A stretch of 64,000 nucleotides of DNA from assembly GCF_008001015.1 (NCBI RefSeq), contig NZ_CP042862.1:248001-312000 (forward strand). The letters run 5' to 3'. Positions 34,011 through 43,350 of this stretch are shown piece after piece. Position numbers and translations under genes: made by a program. Numbering within the stretch: the first letter of the stretch is position 1; each line of letters opens with the position of its first letter. The DNA comes from Serinicoccus profundi (GTDB taxonomy: Bacteria > Actinomycetota > Actinomycetes > Actinomycetales > Dermatophilaceae). Under the pieces are notes generated by a model, which saw nothing but the letters and a program-made list of their open reading frames with translations, made no database searches and was not told where the DNA came from.

Positions 34011-37000
34011 CTAGCCGATCGCCAGGGGGGCCGCACGGTGTGACGACGTCCGACCGGAGCCCGTCGGCGCTGCCACAACGACCTCGTCCCACCGGCCCGC
34101 AGGTGGGGTCGTGTGACTCACGAGGACGAGCGAGGCGCGAGCGTCGAGGTGTCGGAGCAGGCCGCCGAGGGCCCGCTGGGCCGTCGCGTCGTCGAGGTGG
34201 GCGGTCGGCTCGTCGAGGAGCACGACCGGCCGCCGCGACACGAGGGCCCGCGCGAGGGAGAGGCGGCTGCGCTCGCCGCCGGAGAGCCCGGTCAGGGGAG
34301 TGTCGAGCCCGTCCGGCAGAGTGGCGAACCACGAGTCCAGGTCGACCGCCCGCAGCGCCGCGAGCAGCTCGGCATCGGTCGCCTCGCCGTCGGCCGCCAG
34401 CAGCAGGTTGGCGCGCACAGACCCGGCGAAGGCGTGCGGCTCGTCGTCGACCAGGGCGATGAGGCGCCGGGTCTGGTCGAGGTCCAGGCTGCGCGCATCC
34501 TCCGAGGATGGGTGATCGGCTGCGGCATGACCGGCCACGGTGTAGCTCCCGCCCGCGGGGTCCAGGTGGCGGGCGAGGACGGCGAGCGCGGTCGACTTGC
34601 CCGCGCCATTGGCACCGCTCAGCAGTATGCGGTCGCCCGGCTTCACGGTGAGGTCGAGCGGGTGCAGGTCGGGTGGGGTGACCAGCGGGGTGTCTCGCGG
34701 AGTGGCTCCCCAGCGCGCCGAGACGCCATACAACCCCAGCGTGGGGGCAACCATCTGCGACGCTCGGTGGGGGTAGATCGCGACCATCTGCGGCGCTCGG
34801 TGGGGGGAGGGGGCGACGGCGGGTTCCTGGTCCACGAGCTGCTGCAGGCGCCGACCGGCCGACCGGGCCCGCGCCCGGGCGCCCGCGATCTCGGGCACCC
34901 CGGCCCAGGCGTCGGCGAGGGCCAGGGGCACGAGGGCAACGAGCGCGGCATACGGGCCGCTCAGCGTTCCCTCCGCCCGGGCGCTCCACGCCAGCAGCAC
35001 GACGACCGCCGCGGTGGCCGCCACGACCAGCCAGCTGGCCGCCAGCCCCGCCGCGCGCGCCCGGGTGAGCCGCGCCTCGCTCCGGCGCTGCGCGCGCTCG
35101 GCGTCGAGCAGGGTAGCAGCAGCGGTGAGGGGTCGCGGCGGATCCCGGCCACGGCCTGGACGGAGAGAAGGTTCTCGGTGAGCGCCGTCGCGGCGTCGCG
35201 CACCCGGCCGCGCTCGCGGACCGCCGCGTCCTGCGCGGGGCGTTCGACGGCATACCCGAGCAGGTCGACCAGCGCGACGACGACGCCACCGAGCGCGATC
35301 ACCAGACCGGCGACCGGCAGGTGCCAGGCGGCGATGAGCGCACCGGCGAGCGTCGCGAGGAGCGTCGAGGCCGCCGGGACGCTCACCCGGACGTGCTCGT
35401 CGACGACGTCGTCGAGGTCCCGCGCGGCGGCGGTGAGCACGGTGCTGCGGCTGCGCGCGCCGAGGCGGGCGGGGGTGAGCGGGATGAGAGCGGCGAAGAG
35501 CTCGGCCCGGCGTCGCGAGAGGTCGTCGAGGGCGACGTCGTGGCTGACGACCCGCTCGGCGTAGCGGAAGACCGGGCGGAAGATCCCGAACGCCCGCACC
35601 CCCACGATCGCCACGAGCAGCGTCATGACGACGGGCATGGTCGAGGCCTGCACGATGAGCCACCCCGACGTCGCGGTGAGGGCGACGCCGCAGCTGACCG
35701 AGGCCCCGCCGAGCAGGCAGGCGAGGGTGAGCCCGCGGCGGCCCCCGGGGACGGCGATCGGCCGGACCACGCCGGGCGCGGCGCCGGTGGCCGCGTCGGG
35801 GCGGTCAGCCTGGTGCACGAACGGTGCTGCGGGGTCGTCGCCAGGGCGACCGGAGTGCAGCACCGTTCCTACACCACCGTCCAGGGACCACCGCTCCGAG
35901 GTGAGGGCCACGAGCGCCGGGTCGTGGGTCACCACGATGACGCGACGTCGCCGGGCGAGGTCGGCGATGACGCCCTGGAGGAGGGGTATGTCGTGCGCCG
36001 CCACGTTGGCCGTCGGCTCGTCGAGCAGGAGCAGCGGCGCCGGTGAGAGCGTGGCGCGGGCCAGTGCCAGGCGGGCCCGCTGACCGGCGGACAGGCCGAG
36101 ACCGTCGTCGCCGAGGCGGGTGTCCAGCCCCTGGCGGTCGGCGAGCTGACCCCACAACCTCACCGCGGTGAGAGCCTCGACCATCGCGTCGTCGTCGGCC
36201 GCGGGGGCGGCCAGCGCCAGGGCGTCGCGGACCGTGCCGGGCAGCAGCAGCGGGCGCTGGGTCGCCAGGTGTGCCGAGGGTGCCGTGACCTGCCCGGTCG
36301 CTGGCGTGCGGAGCCCGGCGAGCAGCTCGAGCACCGTCGTCTTGCCGGCCCCGCTCGGGCCGGTCAGCACGGTCAGCCCGGGGGTGGCCGGGGTGGTGAG
36401 CGACACCTTTGTGAGGGTCTGCGCCCGGCCGGGGTGGGCGTACCCGACGGCGGCCAGGCGGATCGGGGCGGTGCCGTCCGGGATCGTCGGGGCGCGGACG
36501 TCGGCCCGGTCCGTGGGCGGACGCTCTGCGGCCGGGGTGTGGTTGGTGTCGCTCGCGGCGGCCTCGTTGCCCCGGTCACTCTGGCCGCCCTCGTCGGCCC
36601 GGTCGCCCCCGAGCACCCCGTCCGCCTCGAGGTCGGTGAGCACCTGCGCCCCGTCGGCGGCGTTGTGGAACTCCGCCCCGACGCGGCGGATGGGCCAGTA
36701 GGCCTCGGGCGCGAGCAGGATCGCGGTGAGCCCGACGACGAGGTCCATGCCGCCGTAGGCCAGTCGCAGCCCGACCGCCACCGCCACCATCGCGACCGAG
36801 ATCGTCGCCAGCAGCTCCAGCGCGGCGGTCGACAGGAAGGCCGTGCGCAGCGTCGCCACGCTGGCCCGCCGGTGCCGCTCCCCGACCTCCCGCACGACCT
36901 CGACCTGGGCCCGCGCCCGCCCGTAGGCCACCAGCGTCGGCAGCCCGCGCATGACGTCGAGGAAGTGCCCGGCCAGCAGCTCCATCGCGCCCCACCGCCG

Positions 37001-37558
37001 CTGTGTCTCATCGCGCGTGTGCAGCCCGATGAGCGCCGCGAAGACCGGCAGCAGCGGCAGGGTCAGCACGACGATGAGCGCGCTCCACGGGTCGATGACC
37101 ACGAGGGCGAGCACCGCCAGCGCCGGCACCACGGCGGCGGAGACGAGCGCGGGGAGGTAGCGAGCGACATACGGCTCCAACGCCGCGACGCCCTCACCGG
37201 CGCGCGTGACCGCGACCTGGGTGCGCGGACGCCCCTCGACCGGGCGCCCCAGCCAGTGCCGCAGCAGCGCCTCGCGGACGATCCCGACCACGCGCAGCCC
37301 GGCCCGTCGCGCCACGACCTCGCCGAGCGCCGCGAGCGCTCCCCGCGCTCCGATGAGGACCACGAGCCAGGTGAGGTATGCCGTGACCTCGCCCCGCGTG
37401 CCCCGCACCACCGCGCCGACGACGAGGGCGAGGGTCATCGCCTGCGCGATCGCGACGATCCCGGACAGGACGCCGACGACGGAGAGCCCGAGCACGGGGC
37501 CGCGGGTCGCGGGCAGGGCCCGCAGCAGGGCGGGGTCGACCGGTCGCACGTCGCTCAC
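34011..37558 (-). CDS. cydDC: Fused CydD-CydC thiol/heme ABC exporter, one-base frameshift as read
   Basis: One gene would encode CydD and CydC in a single chain of about 1180 residues. The first half (from 37558) has membrane segments, Walker A G-P-S-G-A-G-K-T-T, signature L-S-A-G-Q and Walker B L-L-D-E-P-T-A. The second half has another membrane domain, G-A-N-G-A-G-K-S-T, L-S-G-G-E and L-L-D-E-P-T-A-H. As read, the frame breaks at a G-run (35129-35132 on the + strand); one added base there restores R-D-P-L-T-A-A-A-T-L-L-D-A-E-R. The total length, 3548, is one short of a multiple of 3. CydDC exports cysteine and glutathione and is needed to assemble cytochrome bd. Confidence 0.85.
34744..34801 (-). 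repeat. Two family-A repeats inside the cydC reading frame
   Basis: On the minus strand, repeat units start at 34801 and 34768. Their spacing is 33 bases, not the 32 of intergenic arrays, so the frame is kept. They encode H-R-A-P-Q-M-V-A and H-R-A-S-Q-M-V-A in the linker between the CydC membrane domain and its ATPase domain. The family is the same as at 16632-16759 and 55849-55976. Confidence 0.85.
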
Positions 37559-37588
37559 GCCGCCCTTCGCTGTCGTCCTTCGGTCATG

Positions 37589-38674
37589 TCAGCGACCCGC
37601 CCCGACCTGCTCGTCGACGACCGCCGCGTGGTGCACCTCGGTGGGGATGTGGTGTCCGGAGACGCGCTTGCGGAAGGTCCAGTAGCTCCACGCGGTGTAG
37701 ATGAGCATGATCGGCGTGAAGACGAGCGCGACCACCGTCATGATGCCGAGGGTCTTCTGGCTGGAGCTCGCGTTCTGCGCCGTCAGCGACCAGGCGGGGT
37801 CGAGGCTGGAGGGCATCACGTCGGGGAAGAGCGCGAGGAAGAGCGAGGTCGTCGCCACCGCGATCGCCACGAAGGTGCCGGTGAAGGCCCAGCCCTCGCG
37901 ACCCCGGGTCGCCGCCAGCAGCCCGGCGACGAGCGCCACCGCCGCGACGCCGGCGGCCACCCAGGACCACGGGGTCCCGGTCTGCGAGTGCACGATCCCG
38001 AGCCAGGCGACCGCCAGCACCGCCGCGACGACGCCGAGCCGCAGGGCGAGCGCGCGGGCGTCGTGGCGCAGCCGGCCGTCGGTCTTGAGCGCGACGAAGA
38101 TCGCGCCGTGGGTGAGGAAGAGCGCGAGCGTGGTGAGGCCGCCGAGCAGCGCGGTCGGGCCGAGAAGGTTCCAGAAGCCGCCGACATACTCCATCTCGGC
38201 GTCGATCGGCACGCCCAGCACGATGTTGGTGAAGGCCACGCCCCACAGCAGCGCCGGCACGAGCGACCCGGCGACGACCATCGCGTCCATCCGCGCCCGC
38301 CAGGTCGGCGAGTCGATCTTGCCGCGGTACTCCAGCCCCACGCCGCGCAGGATCAGCCCGACCAGGATGAGCAGCAGCGGCAGGTAGAACCCGGAGAAGA
38401 GCGTGGCATACCAGTGCGGGAAGGCCGCGAAGATCGCGCCGCCCGCGGTGAGCAGCCACACCTCGTTGCCGTCCCAGAACGGCCCGATCGCCGAGAGCAT
38501 CTGCCGCTTGCGCGTCTCCCCGGTATGCCGCACCTCACCGTCCGTGGACGCGCCGGTCTCGTCTCTTCCGAGCACGGGCAGCAGCATGCCGACGCCGTAG
38601 TCGAAGCCCTCGAGGCAGAAGTAGCCGATCCACAGGACGGCGATGAGGATGAACCAGATCGTGGTGAGCTCCAT
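37589..38674 (-). CDS. cydB: Cytochrome bd oxidase subunit II
   Basis: A 361-residue membrane subunit of the bd quinol oxidase. Eight to nine hydrophobic segments run along the chain. The N-terminal block M-E-L-T-T-I-W-F and F-D-Y-G-V-G-M-L-L are typical of CydB, as is W-D-G-N-E-V-W-L-L. CydB stabilises the heme centres in CydA. The start is at the ATG 38674, 13 bases after the cydA stop. The order is cydA-cydB-cydDC. Confidence 0.95.
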   Translation of the reverse strand: MELTTIWFILIAVLWIGYFCLEGFDYGVGMLLPVLGRDETGASTDGEVRHTGETRKRQMLSAIGPFWDGNEVWLLTAGGAIFAAFPHWYATLFSGFYLPLLLILVGLILRGVGLEYRGKIDSPTWRARMDAMVVAGSLVPALLWGVAFTNIVLGVPIDAEMEYVGGFWNLLGPTALLGGLTTLALFLTHGAIFVALKTDGRLRHDARALALRLGVVAAVLAVAWLGIVHSQTGTPWSWVAAGVAAVALVAGLLAATRGREGWAFTGTFVAIAVATTSLFLALFPDVMPSSLDPAWSLTAQNASSSQKTLGIMTVVALVFTPIMLIYTAWSYWTFRKRVSGHHIPTEVHHAAVVDEQVGAGR

Positions 38675-38687
38675 GACGCAGGGCCTC

Positions 38688-40151
38688 TCAGTAGGTGAAG
38701 ACGAAGGCGTCGTCGTCGTCGCGGGTGCGGGGGTCGTAGGACGCGTCCTCGGGCACCTGCTCGGCGCCGGCCCGGCCGTAGCGCAGGGTGAGGCCGACCT
38801 CGACGACGGCGAGCACGCCATACAGGAGGGTGAAGACGATGAGCGAGGTGAGGACCTCGCCGGCGGTCGTCCCGGGGGAGACGCCGGTGCGGGTCGTCAT
38901 GAGCCCCATGACCAGCCAGGGCTGGCGGCCCGTCTCGGTGAAGATCCAGCCGAAGGAGTTGGCGAAGAGCGGCAGGAAGAGGACGCCCGCCGCGGCATAC
39001 CCCCAGATGCGGTGGCTGAGTCGGGGCACCTCGGTCCCGTTGCCCCGACCGCGCAGGACCCACAGGACGACCGCGGCGATGCCCATGGCGGCCAGCCCGA
39101 GCCCGATCATGAGCCGGAAGCTCCAGTAGGCCAGCGGGATGACCGGGCGGTAGTCTTCGGCGGCCGTCAGCTCGGACCCGGAGTAGGTGAGCTCGTAGCG
39201 CTCCTGGATGTGGTCGATGCCCTCGACGGCGCCGTCGAGGGTGCCGGTCGCGAGATAGGAGAGCAGTTTGGGGACGGTGAGCGCCCAGACCTCCTCCTCC
39301 CCGTCGAGGGTGCCGACGGTGATGATCGAGAAGGGGGCGCCCTCGCCCTCGGGGACGTCCTCGTAGAGCGCCTCGGCGGCGGCCATCTTCATCGGCTGCA
39401 CCTCGGTCATGATCTTGCCCTGGATGTCGCCGGTGATCGCCGACCCGGCCCCGGCGAGGAGGACGGTGACGGCCCCGAGCCGGGCCGCGCGGCGGTACAT
39501 CACCCGGTCGGTGCGCGGCGTCGCCTCCCGCCACAGGTGCCAGAGCGCGAAGGCGAGGACGAATGCGCCGCCGGTCATGTAGGCCGCGGTGATGACGTGC
39601 GGGAAGGTCACGAGCTGCACCTTGTTGGTGAGGATCGCGAGGAAGTCGGTGAGTTCGGCACGGCCGGTGTCGGGGTTGATCGCGTAGCCGACGGGGTTCT
39701 GCATGAAGGAGTTGGCGGCGAGGATGAAGTAGGACGACAGCAGGGTGCCGATGTGGACCAGCCAGATCGCGGCGGCGTGCAGCTTCTCCGGGATCCGGCC
39801 CCAGCCGAAGATCCACAGGCCGAGGAAGGTCGACTCGAGGAAGAACGCGAGCAGCGCCTCGATCGCGAGCGGCGCCCCGAAGATGTCGCCGACGAAGCGC
39901 GAGTAGTCCGACCAGTTCATCCCGAACTGGAACTCCTGCACGATCCCGGTGACCAGGCCGAGCGCGAAATTGATCGTGAAGAGCTTGCCGTAGAACTTCG
40001 TCAGGCGAAGCCACTGCGGGTTGCGGGTGCGCAGCCACTGCGTCTGCATGATCGCGACGAGCAGGCTGAGCCCGATCGTGATCGGCACGAAGAAGTAGTG
40101 GTAGACGGTCGTGATGCCGAACTGCCAGCGGGCCAGATCGAGTGCGTCCAC
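38688..40151 (-). CDS. cydA: Cytochrome bd oxidase subunit I
   Basis: A 487-residue heme-carrying subunit that oxidises quinol and reduces oxygen to water. The N-terminal His18 in V-Y-H-Y-F-F matches the heme d/b595 ligand; F-P-H-V-I-T carries a second conserved His, and S-F-R-L-M-I-G includes the Met ligand region. The quinol (Q) loop near 245-330 is short, as in the Gram-positive type. It heads a cydABDC operon, behind an imperfect dyad at 40178-40212. A bd oxidase suits growth at low oxygen or under oxidative or nitrosative stress. Confidence 0.96.
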   Translation of the reverse strand: MDALDLARWQFGITTVYHYFFVPITIGLSLLVAIMQTQWLRTRNPQWLRLTKFYGKLFTINFALGLVTGIVQEFQFGMNWSDYSRFVGDIFGAPLAIEALLAFFLESTFLGLWIFGWGRIPEKLHAAAIWLVHIGTLLSSYFILAANSFMQNPVGYAINPDTGRAELTDFLAILTNKVQLVTFPHVITAAYMTGGAFVLAFALWHLWREATPRTDRVMYRRAARLGAVTVLLAGAGSAITGDIQGKIMTEVQPMKMAAAEALYEDVPEGEGAPFSIITVGTLDGEEEVWALTVPKLLSYLATGTLDGAVEGIDHIQERYELTYSGSELTAAEDYRPVIPLAYWSFRLMIGLGLAAMGIAAVVLWVLRGRGNGTEVPRLSHRIWGYAAAGVLFLPLFANSFGWIFTETGRQPWLVMGLMTTRTGVSPGTTAGEVLTSLIVFTLLYGVLAVVEVGLTLRYGRAGAEQVPEDASYDPRTRDDDDAFVFTY

Positions 40152-40177
40152 GGGAACCTCGGGGGATGCGACGAAAA

Positions 40178-40212
40178 CTACGTGACGTCGTACATCTTAC
40201 GTCGTGTCGTAG
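40178..40212 (-). promoter_or_regulatory. Imperfect 14-7-14 dyad upstream of cydA, candidate operator
   Basis: Two 14-base arms match at 10 of 14 positions around a 7-base spacer. Each arm is itself a near-palindrome of the form TACG-N6-CGTA. The element lies 26 bases before the cydA start. The nearest regulator gene is BlaI-like, at 41106. The stretch 40152-40234 holds no gene. Confidence 0.5.
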
Positions 40213-40234
40213 ACGATCGAGGCCCGGGGACTGC

Positions 40235-41091
40235 TCAGCTGAGGGTGAGAAGCATCACCACGGCGGCGGGGAGCGCGAGCGTCGCCAGTGCCAGGAGGCT
40301 CACCGCGATGCGGGTATGCCGTGGCGCGGGCGGGTGCGTGAGGAGCCTGACCCGGGCGGTCACCTCGGGGGTGCCGGCCGTGGCCATGGCGACCAGGGCG
40401 CGGGCGAGATCGGTCGGGCCGGTGCGCTGTTCGGCGATCCGGTCGGCGAGCGCCTCGGCCAGCAGGTGCACCTCGGCGAGGGCCGCGTCCACCCGCAGCT
40501 GGCGGGGCACCGCCTCGTGGAGCACCGTGAAGAGCTCCAGCAGCAGGTCGTGCCGGGCGTCGAGGTGACCCTGCTCGTGCGCCAGGACGGCGCGCAGCTC
40601 GGGAGTGCCGAGCCGGTCGAGGGCGGCGCGGGTGAGGACGATGCGGTCCCCGCGGCCGGGCAGGCAGTAGGCGCTGGGGTTGCCCTGGGCGAGGACCGTC
40701 ACGTCGGGCCGGGCGACAGCGGCGGCGGTGCGGGCCGGGGCGCCCTCGAGGTGCTCGCCCACGAGGTCCACGAGCTCGCGGTGCTGGGTGCGGCGGCGGC
40801 GCAGGTCGGTGCCGACCCGGTGCCCGGAGACGAGCAGGCGCACGAGCATCGCGCCGGAGAGCGTCAGGGCGAGGCCGAGGAGCAGCGGCTGGGACAGGCC
40901 GGTGGTCAGCACCGCGACCGGTGCGGCGAGCAGGGCGCAGAGCACCCCGGCGAGGCTCACCGACTGCCAGAGCAGCAGGGCCGGCCCCGGCATGGAGCGC
41001 AGGGCGGTCCACCGCGGGAGCAGCCGGGGGCGAGCAGGACGAGCGCGAGGGCGGCCGCCACGACCGCGGCGGTGAGCAGCGGCCCGGGCAC
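40235..41091 (-). CDS. M56 family zinc metallopeptidase, one-base frameshift as read
   Basis: A BlaR1/M56-type membrane peptidase of about 285 residues with hydrophobic segments at both ends and the zinc motif H-E-Q-G-H. In the antirepressor branch such enzymes act with BlaI. The part from 40993 is a clear frame. The GTG at 41091 starts the expected first helix, but the frames do not join: one base is missing in a G-run at 41026-41030 (+ strand). Adding one base gives L-A-P-R-L-L-P-R-W and a protein of normal length. Without the repair the protein would start inside, at 40993, lacking its first helix. It lies 14 bases after blaI. Confidence 0.75.
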
Positions 41092-41105
41092 GGCGGGGGG
41101 AGGGC

Positions 41106-41495
41106 TCAGGCGCGGCGGCGCTCGACCTCGGCCAGCGCGGCCCGCAGGTCGTCGAGCTCGCCCGGGCTGGCGTCGTCGAGGAAGTGCAGCATGGCGGCGG
41201 TGCGGTCCGCCTTGACCGAGTCCAGGGTCGAGCGCAGCGCGCTGGCGGCCAGCTCCTCGCGGCTCGCGGCGGCGGCGTAGCGCCAGGCCCGCCCGTCGCG
41301 GGCGCGGTCGGCGATCCCCTTCTTGGACAGGCGGTCCAGCACGGTCATGATCGTCGTGTAGGCGAGCTCCTTGTGGTGCTCGCGTCGCTCCAGGTGGTCC
41401 AGGACGTCACGGACCGACAGCCCCGGTCCCTCGGACCAGAGGATGTCCATCACGGCGCGCTCCAGGTCGCCGAGAGAGGTGCTGCGTAGCGGCAT
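41106..41495 (-). CDS. BlaI/MecI/CopY family transcriptional repressor
   Basis: A 129-residue winged-helix repressor. The motif L-E-R-A-V-M-D-I-L-W begins the family, and the recognition helix lies in Y-T-T-I-M-T-V-L-D-R-L. In staphylococci and mycobacteria such proteins are released when the M56 partner or another protease cleaves them. The gene is followed after 14 bases by the M56 peptidase. The cyd operator upstream of cydA lies less than 1 kb away, so control of the bd oxidase is plausible but unproven. Confidence 0.9.
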   Translation of the reverse strand: MPLRSTSLGDLERAVMDILWSEGPGLSVRDVLDHLERREHHKELAYTTIMTVLDRLSKKGIADRARDGRAWRYAAAASREELAASALRSTLDSVKADRTAAMLHFLDDASPGELDDLRAALAEVERRRA

Positions 41496-41568
41496 ACGTC
41501 GAAGGGTACGCCTCCCACCTGACGCTCCTGGGCGACCTGCGCCGGTCCCATGGGGTGCGGGTATGCCC

Positions 41569-42594
41569 TCAGTCGGGGTAGCCCTTGGGGTTGGCCTGCT
41601 GCCAGCGCCACGTGTCGGCGCACATGTCCTCGACCGACCTCAAGGCGCGCCAGCCCAGCTCGGACTGCGCGAGGGAGGGGTCGGCATACGAGCTCGCGAT
41701 GTCGCCCGGGCGCCGCTCGACGATGTCGTAGGGGATCTGCCGCCCGCTCGCGCGCTCGAAGGCCGCGACCAGCTCGAGGACGGAGGTGCCGCGGCCGGTG
41801 CCGAGGTTCCACACCGACAAGGCCCGCTCGTGGGTGCTGATCCACTCCAGCGCCGCGACGTGGCCCTCGGCGAGGTCCTCGACGTGGATGTAGTCGCGCA
41901 CCCCGGTGCCGTCGACGGTGTCGTAGTCGTCGCCGAAGACGGACAGCCTGTCGCGGCGCCCGACGGCGACCTGCGCGATGAACGGCATGAGGTTGTTGGG
42001 GATGTCCGAGGGGTCCTCGCCGATGCGGCCCGAGGGGTGCGCCCCCACCGGGTTGAAGTAGCGCAGCAGCGCGACGCGCAGCTGGGGGTAGGCGTGGGTC
42101 ACGTCGCGCAAGATCTGCTCGTTCATGACCTTGGTCCAGCCGTAGGGGTTGGTCGCCGAGGTCGGCAGGGTCTCGGTCATCGGGACCGGCGCGTCCTCGC
42201 CGTAGACCGTGGCGCTGGAGGAGAAGACGAGGTAGGGCACGTCGCGGGCGACCATCGCCTCGACCAGGCGCAGCGTGGCCCCGATGTTGTTGCGGTAGTA
42301 GTCGATCGGCTTCGCGACCGACTCGCCCACGGCCTTGAACGCCGCGAAGTGGATCACCGCGTCGAACCTCTCCTGGGCGAGCAGCGCGTCGAGCTTGTCG
42401 CCGTCGGCGAGGTCGAAGGCGTGCACCGTGACGGGTATGCCGGCCAACTCCTCGAGGCGGGGCGTCACCGAGGGCTTGCTGTTGGAGAAGTCGTCGACGA
42501 CGACGACCTCGTGCCCGGCCCGGGCCAGGGCGATGACGGTGTGGGAGCCGATGTAGCCGGCGCCGCCGGTGACGAGAACGCGCATACCCCTCAT
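41569..42594 (-). CDS. galE: UDP-glucose 4-epimerase
   Basis: A 341-residue extended short-chain dehydrogenase that interconverts UDP-glucose and UDP-galactose with bound NAD. The NAD motif G-G-A-G-Y-I-G begins at residue 10. The catalytic Ser/Tyr/Lys region is S-S-S-A-T-V-Y-G and N-P-Y-G-W-T-K. The end G-W-R-A-L-R-S-V-E-D-M is family-typical. Two in-frame ATGs, at 42594 and 42585, are possible; the second is preceded closely by GAGGGG. The stop lies 73 bases past the blaI start. No sugar-utilisation genes are nearby, so a cell-wall or capsule role is likely. Confidence 0.94.
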   Translation of the reverse strand: MRGMRVLVTGGAGYIGSHTVIALARAGHEVVVVDDFSNSKPSVTPRLEELAGIPVTVHAFDLADGDKLDALLAQERFDAVIHFAAFKAVGESVAKPIDYYRNNIGATLRLVEAMVARDVPYLVFSSSATVYGEDAPVPMTETLPTSATNPYGWTKVMNEQILRDVTHAYPQLRVALLRYFNPVGAHPSGRIGEDPSDIPNNLMPFIAQVAVGRRDRLSVFGDDYDTVDGTGVRDYIHVEDLAEGHVAALEWISTHERALSVWNLGTGRGTSVLELVAAFERASGRQIPYDIVERRPGDIASSYADPSLAQSELGWRALRSVEDMCADTWRWQQANPKGYPD

Positions 42595-42738
42595 CGTGTC
42601 AGACCCGGGGCTCGTCGGTCAGGTGGTCGCGGGGACGCTGGACGGTCGCCGGTGGTCGACGGTTGTCGCCGTCGAAGCGATGAGTACGGGTGCGCTCGTC
42701 GGTCACAGGGAGGACACCCATCGACGACAGGAGTACCC

Positions 42739-43350
42739 ATGGCAGCACCGACATCACAGATCCGGGCGATGACGGCGGATCAGCGCCGCGCGACCCTGAC
42801 CCTGCTCAGGTCCCTCACCCCGGCCCAGTGGCAGCAGCCCTCCGCGTGCGAGGGGTGGACCATCCAGGAGCTGGTGGCGCACCTGACGCTCCCCTTCGGA
42901 CGGCAGAGCCGGGTGCTGCGCGAGACGGTGAGGGCGCGGGGCGACTTCGACCTGGCAGCCGACCGGATGGCTCGTCAGGACGCCGCGTCGAGGTCACCCG
43001 AGGACCTGGTGACGCAGCTCGCCGACCACGTCGACCACCCGTGGCGTCCCCCGGGCGGGGGCCCCGCCGGCGCGCTCTCGCACGACGTCATCCACTCCTA
43101 CGACCTCACCCTCGCCCTGGGTCTCGACCCGGTGGTGACGCCCGAGCGGGCCGGCGTCGTGCTGTCGGCCTTCCGCCCGGCCCACCTGCGGGGCTTCGGC
43201 GTCGACCTGCGTCGCACCCGCTTCGAGGCCACCGATGCCGACCTCGCCATCGGCGCGGAGCGCGAACGCGCCGAGCGGGTCGTGGCCGCGCCGGTGCTCG
43301 ACCTCATCCCGCTGGCGACCGGTCGCCCCGTGGCGCCATCTCCGGGGTGA
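42739..43350 (+). CDS. Maleylpyruvate isomerase/mycothiol-dependent family protein (TIGR03083-like)
   Basis: A 203-residue protein with the DinB/MDMPI four-helix fold. The block L-T-P-A-Q-W-Q-Q-P-S-A-C-E-G-W-T-I-Q-E-L-V-A-H-L is the family N-terminal motif, with the metal-binding His in V-A-H-L. Further His are in H-D-V-I-H. Members often use mycothiol or act as unknown metal-dependent enzymes. The ATG at 42739 follows AGGAG at a good distance. The last 47 bases overlap the convergent MFS gene end (43304-43350). Confidence 0.82.
   Translation: MAAPTSQIRAMTADQRRATLTLLRSLTPAQWQQPSACEGWTIQELVAHLTLPFGRQSRVLRETVRARGDFDLAADRMARQDAASRSPEDLVTQLADHVDHPWRPPGGGPAGALSHDVIHSYDLTLALGLDPVVTPERAGVVLSAFRPAHLRGFGVDLRRTRFEATDADLAIGAERERAERVVAAPVLDLIPLATGRPVAPSPG

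Noticed and set aside
36269-40568. Very long antisense open frames (over 600-800 codons) opposite cydDC, cydB and cydA
   Set aside because: Same GC artefact; composition is dominated by Arg, Gly, Asp and His with no domain pattern, and the cyd frames are unambiguous.
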